Source of the DNA: Lamellibrachia satsuma
Taxonomy: Eukaryota; Annelida; Polychaeta; Sabellida; Siboglinidae
Direction: 5' to 3'
NCBI GenBank assembly: GCA_033239005.1
Contig: BSQZ01000004.1
Coordinates: 13,794,007 to 13,858,006 of the forward strand
Length of the DNA: 64,000 nucleotides
Each line of letters starts with the position of its first letter. Within the stretch, counting starts at the first letter, position 1. Both the position numbers and the translations under genes were made by a program. Below are positions 1 through 48,400 of this stretch, piece by piece. A model generated the notes under the pieces. That model had not been told where the DNA came from, did not search any database, and saw nothing but the letters and a program-made list of their open reading frames with translations.

Positions 1-48
1 TATAACTTTTGGGCAGAGCCTGGGCTTTCATTCCCTGCCAAATATGTA

Positions 49-113
49 TATATACATACGCATGCACGCACGCACGCACACAAGCACGCTGCACGAACGC
101 ACACACGAAGAAC
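49..113. repeat. CA/CGCA-rich simple repeat
   Basis: Alternating pyrimidine-purine stretch built of CACG and CACA steps. Such sequence can adopt Z-DNA but nothing more is visible. Confidence 0.7.
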
Positions 114-337
114 ACCAAAATAATTTTGCATATTGACAATGGTGAAATAATTGTTTGAGAAATATATACCATTTGGTGGACCATGTAGAGTACTAAATGC
201 TTTTTTGTGAAGAAAAACAATGGCATTGCATAAATATTACACAATTTATTACATATTTCAGTCACTGCTTCATAAAATAATGTTGACTTTATGTTGTGCA
301 ATTCAACATGATGTAATTTTTATAAATTTTTTTACAG

Positions 338-486
338 TATTTCACTGTTGAATCCGACATTTCTTGTGTTGAACGGACAACCGCTGCAAGATTCTACTTT
401 ATTACATCTAGGAGCCAAGGGCATGATGATTGTTCACAGTACACTGTATGCTGTCTCAACCAATAAAGTATATATATATGCTCAAG
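338..486 (+). CDS. Possible terminal exon of an upstream + strand gene (ubiquitin-like reading)
   Basis: A pyrimidine-rich tract ending TTTTTTTACAG at 337 is a good 3' splice site. It is followed by a stretch open in two frames and by AATAAA at 462-467. In the frame whose codons start at 339, the peptide contains LVLNGQPLQDSTLLHLGAKG, which resembles the C-terminal half of a ubiquitin-like fold (hydrophobic-N-G-x-x-L-x-D-x-x-L-x-x-L-G). That frame runs to a TAG near 488. The frame starting at 338 is also open, to TAA at 464. The upstream exons would lie left of the window, so I cannot name the gene or choose the phase with certainty. It may also be chance. Confidence 0.3.
462..467 (+). terminator. 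Poly(A) signal AATAAA
   Basis: Canonical AATAAA directly after the putative terminal exon at 338. It supports a + strand gene ending here, but in one reading frame it is still inside the ORF. Confidence 0.35.
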
Positions 487-1851
487 TATAGCCATTGGTT
501 TAAATTTAGGTCAATTCTGAGGCATCAGTGTTTTGGCGATTTCTTGATTTCACATAGAATGACCCAGGTACATGTAATCTAGAACTATGTATTCAGAAGG
601 TTTTTTGCAATATTTACATAATTTTCTTATTAGAGATGAAATAGTATGTAAAATCAGCTGCAGGATTTGTTATTGTGTTGTAATCTATTTATATAAAAAC
701 ACAAAATAAGTCTATTTGAAATATTTTCAACGTAAAGCCATTTTAATAAGGAATCCAAATATAGTGCATTACACTTGCATTGTACCTACCTTTCATACAG
801 AAATTTATTGGAATTTTAGCTCCATGGCCACATAGCATTTTTAGCTCCTAAATGTAGGCCAGTTTTCACTATGTACAAACTTTGGAGATCAGTATGTCAT
901 AAACTAAACTAGATAGAAACTTCAAACTTCTCATATACCTAGATATGTAGGTGTGTTGTTGATCCAAATAAGATTCATTGTGTTCTAACATTGTTTTATT
1001 GTTGAGATATGGGTCTAAAATCATGTTGGCTCAATTTCACACATAAAAACTTCAATGGCAGATTGTGGGAGAATTAATATACAGATGTAGAACTATGCCC
1101 ATGGGGAATAAGCAGGCCAAATCTCGGAGTTCTAGCACAGATAGTTTTTGAGTTATTGATATTTTAAGTAGAGCAAGACATCTTCATGATTTCCGAAAAA
1201 TTGGCAAAAATGACTGGATCCGCCAAATTTTAAGAGTTCCAAACTCAGAAATTATTTGAGCTACAGCCCTATGGTTTGACAAGTGTGGTTATATTAACCT
1301 GTGGATTAGTTGGTAAAGTTTTGGTTGAATTCAAAAATATGAGCGCGACGTGCGTTGGTTAACCTGAGACAGAATGCCCCACCTAGTGGCGAGCTAAACC
1401 TAACGCCTAAAAGTTGCACGCGGGCAACCAGATTTTCATGTGTACCATGACAACAATGTGTACTGGGCTCTGGATTATAGCAACATGGAGAAAGATTGAG
1501 CATCCAAGTAGATGTAACATAACAAAGTTGAAGTTCACACAGCACATACAACATACAGTGATAAATAGGTTGCTGGGTGTAATACAGCATATGCACCAGT
1601 ATTTAGATAAGATGATAAGACAACCTTTCTCTTTTTCAAGCAGAAAAACCAAAGAGGACAATTAGGATGCAGGAAATGTCACTTTAAATATAAATGTAAT
1701 TTGAGACGTTTCTGTAGGTTCAGTTATTGACAGCATGCAGCCAGGTTTGATGCTTGATGACCAGGGGGTATTGAGTTAAACCGCAAGCTCACCAAATCAT
1801 TTCATAAAAATTCCCACAACTTCCCGTCTCATCTAGCACCAAGAATATGGG
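468..1851. other. Intergenic, nothing recognised
   Basis: AT-rich DNA without a convincing exon, array or transposon. The short ORFs around 1306-1665 are on both strands, lack splice context and resemble nothing I know. Confidence 0.5.
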
Positions 1852-2132
1852 TACCGTATTCGACCTATTAAACGTACATATCCTAATTAGCATACACCCC
1901 TTTTTAATCTGCAGGATCCATAATTATTGTAATATGACTTGTGTGGAACAATTAAAAAGTGTCGCCATCTGGTGTTAAACAGTTGGCACCACTTTTCAGT
2001 TCTACATTAGTCACCAAATGACGCCACTAGTATTAAACAGTGACCTTATTGTTTATAAAAAAGAATTTTTTTTACTCATTTAATTATTCGTATATTTCAA
2101 GCGTACTGTACACTTGTTAGATCAAATATTAA
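1852..2132. mobile_element. MITE family A, copy 1
   Basis: Begins TACCGTATTCGACCTATTAA and ends with the imperfect inverse near 2105-2132. The middle contains a second inverted segment around CACCACTTTTCAGTT. A copy with the same interior (GTGTTAAACAGTTGGCACCA) lies at 17496-17802, and a half copy at 55860-55943. It has no coding capacity, so it is a non-autonomous DNA transposon. Confidence 0.7.
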
Positions 2133-2290
2133 GTTTAAAAAGCGGCTTTCATATGAGATGCTGAAAGCTGTATGGTCCCTTCTACCTGGTGATCGCTGCA
2201 GTAATGTTGTACAGCTTTCATTCAACCTCAGCAGTTCAAGATTCAAGCTCTTATTTTCAAACACATGAAATGTGACTTAGAATTGTGTTG

Positions 2291-2551
2291 GCGATGTGTT
2301 TGCATGCAATATCTTCATGTTTGACAGATGTGAGCGATGTGTTTGCATGCAATATCTTCATGTTTGACAGATGTGAGCGATGTGTTTGCATGCAATATCT
2401 TCATGTTTGACAGATGTGAGCGATGTGTTTGCATGCAATATCTTCATGTTTGACAGATGTGAGCGATGTGTTTGCATGCAATATCTTCATGTTTGACAGA
2501 TGTGAGCGATGTGTTTGCATGTAATATCTTCATGTTTGACAGATGTGAGCT
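2291..2551. repeat. 43-bp minisatellite, about 6 copies
   Basis: Unit of 43 bp with core TTTGCATGCAATATCTTCAT and TTTGACAGATGTGA, nearly identical in each copy. It sits 150 bp upstream of the IMMP2L start codon, so it is probably in the 5' untranslated or promoter-proximal region. Confidence 0.85.
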
Positions 2552-2673
2552 ATGCAATAATAACGCCGAATGTGGTCTAAACTTGACTGATACAAAGCCT
2601 TTCTCCAATTACGTAACTGGTCTTTTTGTCAACTCATCATTATGGTCATTGTCTGTGTCACCAGGTCGCGATG

Positions 2674-2694
2674 TGACAGGAGCGTGACAGGAGC

Positions 2695-2707
<13 letters not shown>
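2674..2707 (+). repeat. 11-bp triplication containing the IMMP2L start codon
   Basis: TGACAGGAGCR is repeated three times. The IMMP2L ATG (2695) is made by the junction of the second and third copies (gagcATGACAGG). The first copy supplies the upstream in-frame TGA. Confidence 0.7.
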
Positions 2708-39474
<36,767 letters not shown>

Positions 39475-39547
39475 CCTCTGCTCTTTAAGTTCTATTGACC
39501 TCATTTGTGTGTCGAACCATCTGCCTGGTGTTGTTCTGAATCTATTT

Positions 39548-39930
39548 CCATAAAGATACAAAGTCTGATCATTTCTATTTTTAAATCATCTTGTATAGTT
39601 AATAGTATAATTTGTATATATATTCTAGCATCATGAATGCCCAAATGTGTTTTATGTTGTAATTAACCAAAGTCTGTTAATATAATTTGAACGTTATTCG
39701 TTTAATTTGAATGTTGCAACTCAAATATCACGTTTTCACGGCAACCAAAACTAAACAACAAGGTCGATATTCATAAACAGACAACGGTGAAATTATATTA
39801 AATAATCTGTGGTACATTAAAACACATTTTGTCAGTGAAGATGTTACAATCGTTATAGTTTATATTATAAGACTATGCGCTTTTAAGGGTCGGTGATGGG
39901 CAGGGACAAGATGGAAGCTAAGATGTAATA
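39548..39930. mobile_element. Foldback MITE family B, copy 2
   Basis: Shares AAGGTCGATATTCATAAA, CCCAAATGTGTTTTA and AAGATGTTACAAT with 7460-7795. Begins about 75 bp after the IMMP2L stop, so probably within or next to its 3' UTR. Confidence 0.7.
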
Positions 39931-40111
39931 CGTGATAAGTGTGGATCTGAACAGGTCCCATGGTTCAATAACATGCAAACACTGTGTTGAATCATGCCAC
40001 AGGAATTGTAGCGATCCAAAACCAGTGCAGACTTCAACTTGAAATTAAACAGGTGACCGACAACGAAATACTTGATTGGTGTTATAAGATAGGAAATAAG
40101 TTTTCAATATA

Positions 40112-40142
40112 TTATGTATATATATATATATATATATATATA
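40112..40142. repeat. (TA)n microsatellite
   Basis: About 14 TA units. Confidence 0.95.
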
Positions 40143-40198
40143 GTGTGTTATCATTGGCGGCTTAATTTCATGTGTTTAATGATGCGTTGTTGTCCACT

Positions 40199-40508
40199 GC
40201 AACTTGTACGGGCCTGTATATGTCAGTGAGACAGTCACACGAAGTCATGTAACAACTTGTACGGGCCTGTATATGTCAGTGAGACGGTCACATGAAGTCA
40301 TGTAACAACTTGTACGGGCCTGTATATGTCAGCGAGACAGTCACATGAAGTCATGTAACAACTTGTACGGGCCTGTATATGTCAATGAGACAGTCACATG
40401 AAGTCATGTAACAACTTGTACGGGCCTGTATATGTCACATGAAGTCATGTAACAACTTGTACGGGCATGTATATGTCAGCGAGACAGTCATATGAAGTCA
40501 TGTATCAA
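40199..40508. repeat. 53-bp minisatellite, 6 copies
   Basis: Unit with CTTGTACGGGCCTGTATATG and ACATGAAGTCATGTAACAA. The fifth copy lacks the central GTGAGACAGT part. It lies between the convergent IMMP2L and DNAJC2 genes. Confidence 0.93.
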
Positions 40509-40509
40509 C

Positions 40510-42406
40510 TGGTGCCAACCCATGGAGTGTTGCAAATGAACCTGTATAATTCTGCATCTGCTGGTTTGCTGCTCGAAAAGAGCTCGCTGTGCAAACTGGG
40601 ATATTTTCATTTTATCTTGTGAGACTTTGGCGCAGATGACAGCACGTAGCTCAGATATTCACAAGAGTCACTCTGCGGACGTGTTTTAACTGACGACCTG
40701 TTATTCGCTGCCATTTCACAAACACGGGACATATCCCAAAATACAAATAAACCTTGTCCAAAACCGTCCGAAATGTCTCCTACATTTAACAAAATCAGTA
40801 GACTGTATGAGTTGGCACCAGAGCATGGAACTCTACCAGCGCAGGTTGGAAAGATGGCATGGGTCCACAGCTGCAGCAACTTACTAAAAGGATATATGTT
40901 GTATGGATGTATTTTGTAAAAATGGACCAGTTTAAATTTCCATATTTAGGAATGTCATTGTGCATTTCAACGTTGTTTTTTAAGTAAGGATTACCGAAAT
41001 ATCCACATGCTCTTTGCCCCAGTAACAACAACAGGATTTTAGTCAAATTTGTCAATCAGTTAATGTCACATTGGTGGCTATAGGGAAACCTAGACACTTT
41101 GTGCCTTGCATGACATTTACAGTACAATATCACAAACATACTGTGATAAATATTGTTCAGTTCATATGTCAAAGGACGTCTCACTAAAGAGATCTGTCTT
41201 TACCAAGGTTGGATGAAAGTGCGTGAGCGCGTGTTCAAAAAGTTTTTATGCACACAAATCCATGCGCACCATTTAACTATGACCATGTACACTGGTTGTA
41301 CACTTCACAAGTTCACACTGATACTGTCCTATTTTGTCCTGTACACTGGTTGTAAACTGTCCTGTACTTAGGAAATTGAAGTGTAGTGTAATGTACACAG
41401 ATGGCAGGGCAGGCCACAGCGAGTGAATCCAATACATTATATTCTCTACAAAAAATAACATTTCCCTTCATTGTGTACACGTCCTTCATTGTGTACACAT
41501 CCTTCATTGTGTATACGATTTAATGTGCTATGTGAACCAACAATATTCTTGCGACATATTTTTATTTCAGCAACTATATTAATACAAGGACATTCAACCT
41601 TCAGTCATCTGGGAATAAACTATTTTTAAGTATGTCATTGGGGTATGTTTGTTTGTTTACACACAATTATATATAACTAACGAACTAGTGTTACTGCACT
41701 ATTTAATCCTGTTACACACATTTGCATACACCTGGTGTACACGTGTAACTGCATTATTTAATGATGTGTTCTTTCACAAGCCTGCAGCACAGATGGACAC
41801 ACATCTTTATCTTTCTTGTGTTCATGTCTTGTGTCCATGTGAATTGTATCTAAGGTCCCAGGAGAGATTCTAATTATTTAAAAGTGCACTAATTTCATAA
41901 TATGTAGTATATGAATGTTCTCTTACTTTCAGTGATGGATATCAGTAGAAAGTAACTTGTTGGAAAGGATAGGGCCTGCCCACTGCAATGTCTACTTAAA
42001 TATAACTAGGTAGGCTCTGTACACGTTGCTAGTTAGGGGGATATACATAACACTGGTTTTGTTAACATTACCACAGATCTAACCAGCGGGATGTTTTTCA
42101 TTCATAATTCAGTAGTAATTATAACCAATAAGTGGTACGGTGCAAAGTTATCCTGTTAGCAAATTTGAGTACTGTTTCAATGAATTCTTTCAATGAGAAT
42201 TCTTAGTATACACAATGATGTGAAATCTCACACTGTCATATCGTTGTAAGAGTCCGGCAATAGAATGAGCCTAGTTTTTGTACATTCACACGCACGTGTA
42301 CACACGCACGTGTTCACACACACGCCCGCACGCACGCACACACACACACACATTGGAGGACAGAGCCAGCAATGACAAAACGTCTGTGATCGACGCTGCC
42401 ATGATA
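40510..42406. other. Intergenic between convergent IMMP2L and DNAJC2
   Basis: Contains three copies of CCTTCATTGTGTACACRT at 41466-41515 and a CA/CG-rich tract at 42285-42350. The DNAJC2 3' UTR must lie at the right end. No further gene was recognised. Confidence 0.5.
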
Positions 42407-42472
42407 TCACTTCTTGTTTTTCAGTGCCGCGTCCTGTGCTGCCTTCTTGGCACGTATCAGTTCAACGAGCTC
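42407..42472 (-). CDS. DNAJC2: DNAJC2 last coding exon
   Basis: Acceptor TGCTTCAG|GA. Encodes [20 protein letters not shown] and a final K before TGA, matching the family C-terminus. Confidence 0.95.
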   Translation of the reverse strand, partial: ELVELIRAKKAAQDAALKNKK

Positions 42473-45400
42473 CTGAAGCAACAACAACCGACCATCAGAC
42501 CATAATTGGTCAACCCGCCACAGTCACTAGTTACTCAGAACTACATGGATCCATCCTTACATACTAGACAAATTAATATATTTATCATTTCATAAAATGG
42601 ATTATCCTTAGTAATCAAACAGATTATCTCCAGTGTCTAAAATACAGACTATTTTCAAGACAAGTTTTGTATAGAGATCATTATCCAGTAAGATTCAAAA
42701 ATAATTATTTTCAATAGTTCAAATAGGGATTATTTCAAATAATTAACAAGGTGCATAAAGAGATTATGTCCAGTAATCACCAAAATCCAAACAGTGATTT
42801 TGAAGCAGTGGCCAATCAGTGACTGGCAGCAGGTGCACCCATTGTGACCTTTCAACAAAGCTCAAGAAGGGAGTGGCGTGAGTCAAAATCTAGGTCTAGA
42901 TGTCGCTCGTTTAAACGCATACAACGAAGTTGGACACGATATCACCCAACCAATTAGGGCACAAATCGCTCGTGTAAACCAACGTTAAATGTTGACGGAA
43001 GCAAGACCACCCACCTTGTAGCGACGCATGCAGTCCTTGCGACTCCGTGTAGGGATTGTGGCAGAGATGCGGTCCCACCTTTCTGGCGTGCTGGCAGGAA
43101 ACGTCTTCAGCGCCTGCTCAAGGTGTTTCTGCTCGTCAGCCGTCCAAGGGGCGGGGTTGCTCCCTGTCTCCATGATCTGCTGCTCGGCCACGCCTATGGA
43201 TTGTTGGAAGATATTAGGAAAACTAAGCACATTCTATATAGTTGTGGGTTTTTCCCTTAGATACCAGTTTTGCAGTGGGGAACGGGTAGGTTATTTCCTA
43301 AAAAAATTACCTATGTTGTTTACCTCATAAGAAACCTGTTTGTATTCTCCAAATATTTCGCCCAACTTACTCGGTCTTCGTCAGCGGACAGACATTGCTA
43401 TGGGCATGTCACCTGACTGAAGGCGATGAAGGCCGGGTGAATTGGCGGACATATTCGGAGAATACAAACAAGTTTCTTGAGGTAAACAACACAATCCAAG
43501 AAATCGGAACGTCCATCCATACACGGATCCACATCCAGATACATCTCCTTCATATGTTGCATCTTTACAAATTCTCCCAATGCCACACATTTCTATTGTG
43601 CTAACATCCTCTAGACGCCCAAGCTCAGCTGTGCACCAAAACAAAAGGGTTATGCAGTTTCTAGTCGGTTCATTCCTGTTTTAAACACTTGGATCGGTAT
43701 GCTGAGGAGCTATGAAGGATAAGCAAGTTTAAATAAGTGGGTTTTAATTGATGCCGAAATTTTATTATATTTTCTGCTGGCTTAACGTTAACAGGGAATG
43801 GGTCCCACAGAGTTGGTGTGGCAACTGAGAAAGCTCTAGTTCCGACATCTGTTTTAACAACGGGAACAGAAAGTGGATTAGAAGAGGATGAAATGTACAG
43901 TTCAACAGACCCTCCCCATTACAACCACGCTACCTGGTGGTTTATAATGGAACATAAAAAATTGAGTAAAGGAACCACATGTTCTCGGAGTTACCCAAAC
44001 CCTATAGTTGCATTATAATCCACCCGGTAGCGTGGTGGTAATGGGAAGGGTTTATTGCTTTGGCACCTGAATTGAGGAAGATTGTGAAACATGAGGACTA
44101 CAACTGTTACGGAAAAAGGAAGATCAAATCTGTTCTAAACAAAACCCTGATATGTAGACGTAGGTGGTTGAGAAACAGAACTCACTGTCGTATCTCTCGG
44201 AAATATCACTGGTGTCTACGACGCCCCCCTTCTTGTCTTTGGCAAACCTGTCAAAAGCCTTCTTGTTTGCGTCCTCCTTGAGGTTGCCATCTAGAAGGAA
44301 GCAACTACCATGTGACTGTGGTTACCCAATCAACGTAAGGTTCAAAGTCTGATGGTTTTTTATCGTAAAATGTTGGAATATGCCCAAGCATAAACTATTA
44401 ATTATAACAAATAACGCATATAACGCAAATGTGTCCTAATGAGCCAGAATTTGTTCAATCTGATTGTCATCTGTTTAATTTGAATGTTTTGACTTGAAAA
44501 TTGTGCGTACACTGCCAGCTGAACGACAAGATCGATATTCACATACAAATAATGGTCGAATCATTAAACAAATTTAGTTCATTAAAACACATTTATGAGA
44601 ATTTGATTACCCTTTGAAGCTGCAGTACCACACTGCTCTGAAACTTTCATATCAGCGCTTATTGTTATTCCCAAGTCCTTTTCTTTTACAGTAGTACCCA
44701 GAACAGTATCTCCCTTATTATAGTTTAGATCCAAGTTTCCGTGTCCTGTATGTAGGCATTTACATTTCCCAAAATTTAATAACATCTGCCATTTTTCCGA
44801 ATATTTAACTAATTTGTCTAGATCATTTTGTAAATGTTGTTTATCACCATCATTGTTAACCTTTCTAAACACTTTTGTGTCATCAGCAAATTTCAGTTTG
44901 TTGGTTGTTATGTTTTCGTCCAAGTCACTGATATATATTAAGAATAATAAAGGTCCTAATACTGATTCTTGTAATACCCCACTCAAAACTGATTTCCAGT
45001 TTGAAACCTCTCCATCTACTACAACACGCTGTCTTCTGTCAGTCAGCCATTGTTCTATCCAGTCAACTATGCCGTCCCTGATACCATGGGCTTTTAATTT
45101 AAGTAGTAATCTTTGATGTGGCACTTTGTCAAAAGCTTTCTGAAAATCTAAGTAGATAATATCTACTGGTGATCCCACGTCGATCCACTTAGGATTTCTT
45201 CCAAAAATGTTGAGATGAATTTAATCATTTATGCCTAACAAGGAAGTCCACCATATGGTCTTTAATTAACCTTTCTAATAATTTACAAATCACTGATTTA
45301 AACTCACTGGCCTGTAATTCTCTGACTTATTTCTCGAACCCTTTTTAAATAATGGTATGATGTTTGCTTCTTTCCATTCAAAACGAATAACTCCTTCTTT

Positions 45401-48400
45401 TAATGACAAGTTGAACAATCTTGCAAGTGGTATACTGATTACATTTATCAGTACTTATGTCTTTGGTAGATTATCTTATGTTTGTTAGCTGTGGTATGAT
45501 TAGTAGGACAGTGTCAGACATGTACAGGTGAATGTAGAGAGCTGTATAAAGACAGACGGTCACCTCTACTGTTACCTACCATTCTTCTGAAGTTCCTTGG
45601 CTTTAAACAACACTTCCTTGGCTGTTCTCTTGCTGCTTGGAATATGCTGGGTGATGAAACTCGCCACCGTCTCCCATCTACGCACACAGACAACACGTCA
45701 CTAGAACATCCTCCAAAACACCTAGTTCAAGAGAGCTTGTGGACCATGCAGACACTAACTTGATGGTCCTTCCTCAATGGTTCTTCCTCAATATTTATCT
45801 TACCATTTACTTACCAACTGCAAACTTTGAGCAGTTTAAGGAAAATATGCTTTAAATCGTTTATTTATTAATTGGGTCAGGGTGCAAATTACAAACAGAA
45901 ATGGTGCAAGATTGTTTTTGAAATTTTATTTGATTATATTGGATCTGGAGTTGTTCACAATATCACAGAAGCCAGGTACAATTTATCCTAGGGCTTTCTC
46001 GGTTGCCGCACCAACTCTGGTAGAAACAATTTCACCGTAACATGAAGACTTATCTTTTTAACTTGCCTTCCCTCCTTTCCTAGAGTCTTCATCAACCTGT
46101 TGACAACTTTAATACCAATTTTGAGATTGCCTAAACTTCTTCTTTTGACATACCTTTCAGCTTGGTTTCTAAGGATTTAGGTGTTATAAAAGTTTTACTT
46201 TTATATCTTACCGTGCCATCGTGCCAGCTGGGAACAGGTTCACGGCCTTGATGAGGACCTCCACTTCGTCAGACGCCCAGGCTGCTCCCTTGCTTGCTCC
46301 CCCCTCGCCGCGCCCCCCTGCCCCCCGCTGTGTCAGCTCCAGCTGTTTCTGCTTCTCCCGTTCCAGCTCTTCATTCAACATTCGCACCTAGGGGGCAATA
46401 AATGTTTGCATGAATCCCCCACATTTTCACACACAGAATCCTGCTAGATGCTCTTAATTAAATTAAATGTTCTTAATTAAAAGTTCCTCCTCAATTAATT
46501 TTTTTTACTCACCTCGTTTTGTGAAAAATTTAACCTACCTAGTATTGACTATGACATGCTAGCTCGTGTGAGCAAATGTTTATTTAGTGTTGGTGAAAGC
46601 ATCGTACAAACCATTAATTATTTTTTATCGGATCCGGTCAAAAATATTTTTTTTTAAATATTATTCTGTCATAAGTCAATATTGTTATCATAATATTTCT
46701 TGGCCTGCATTGTGACCAACTATCTAACTCTGCCACATCGAGTGTGACCTGACATTATCCAAGTAGGATTTACACACAATAATAAGTTGTTATTGCAAAA
46801 TCGTGCATGGTAAGAACCAATATAAACTGTTGAGTATTGTGATAAGATTGGCTATTACAACATTCCTCCCCCACCAAACGTGGAGACTGCCACCACACCT
46901 GTGCATGAAAGGTTTCTTTAGCCCGTCCTGTATCGCCGGACGTGAGTGCTTCATTTAACGTCTGCAAACTACAACAGCAAGACCATGTGTAATCTGAAAG
47001 TTAAACTATTTGATCTTATATGTGTATAATTTTATTGTTATATTTAAACATGTTCCACAACAGTTTCAGAATATTTGGGGATTTTGCATGCTATAATAAT
47101 CAGCATAGTTAACACTACAAACATTCAATGCTCGCAAATACTTGCACAGTAAGTGGTTAAATTGCTATAAAGTGTATCCAGTCCTTGGGACAATTCAAAG
47201 CATTTCACCCCTGGCAGACGTGTTCACTCCAACACCAACTCGACTTCTCTGGGAAGCATTCAGCCACACCACAACTATGGCACAAATACTACTCATTTAT
47301 TTATATCCACCACTGTCTATAGCCAGGTGCTCGTACAGCTGAGTGAACTGTCTATAGCCAGGTGCTCGTACAGCTGAGTGAACTGTCTATAGCCAGGTGC
47401 TCGTACAGCTGAGTGAACTGTCTATAGCCAGGTGCTCATACAGCTGAGTGAACTGTCTACAGCCAGGTGCTCGTACAGCTGAGTGAACTGTCTATAGCCA
47501 GGTGCTCGTACAGCTGAGTGAACTGTCTACAGCCAGGTGCTCGTACAGCTGAGTGAACTGTCTACAGCCAGGTGCTCGTACAGCTGAGTGAACTGTCTAC
47601 AGCCAGGTGCTCGTACAGCTGAGTGAACTGTCTACAGCCAGGTGCTCGTACAGCTGAGTGAACTGTCTACAGCCAGGTGCTCGTACAGCTGAGTGAACTG
47701 TCTACAGCCAGGTGCTCATACAGCTGAGTGAACTGTCTACAGCCAGGTGCTCGTACAGCTGAGTGAACTGTCTACAGCCAGGTGCTCGTACAGCTGAGTG
47801 AACTGTCTACAGCCAGGTGCTCGTACAGCTGAGTGAACTGTCTACAGCCAGGTGCTCGTACAGCTGAGTGAACTGTCTACAGCCAGGTGCTCGTACAGCT
47901 GAGTGAACTGTCTACAGCCAGGTGCTCGTACAGCTGAGTGAACTGTCTACAGCCAGGTGCTCGTACAGCTGAGTGAACTGTCTACAGCCAGGTGCTCGTA
48001 CAGCTGAGTGAACCGTCTACAGCCAGGTGCTCGTACAGCTGAGTGAACCGTCTACAGCCAGGTGCTCGTACAGCTGAGTGAACCGTCTACAGCCAGGTGC
48101 TCGTACAGCTGAGTGAACCGTCTACAGCCAGGTGCTCGTACAGCTGAGTGAACCGTCTACAGCCAGGTGCTCGTACAGCTGAGTGAACTGTCTACAGCCA
48201 GGTGCTCGTACAGCTGAGTGAACTGTCTACAGCCAGGTGCTCGTACAGCTGAGTGAACTGTCTACAGCCAGGTGCTCGTACAGCTGAGTGAACTGTCTAC
48301 AGCCAGGTGCTCGTACAGCTGAGTGAACTGTCTACAGCCAGGTGCTCGTACAGCTGAGTGAACTGTCTACAGCCAGGTGCTCATACAGCTGAGTGAACCG

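Noticed and set aside
44582..45178. Active retrotransposon gene
   Set aside because: Only part of a reverse transcriptase is open, the upstream region has stops and the conserved PQG box is altered; a 5'-truncated dead copy.
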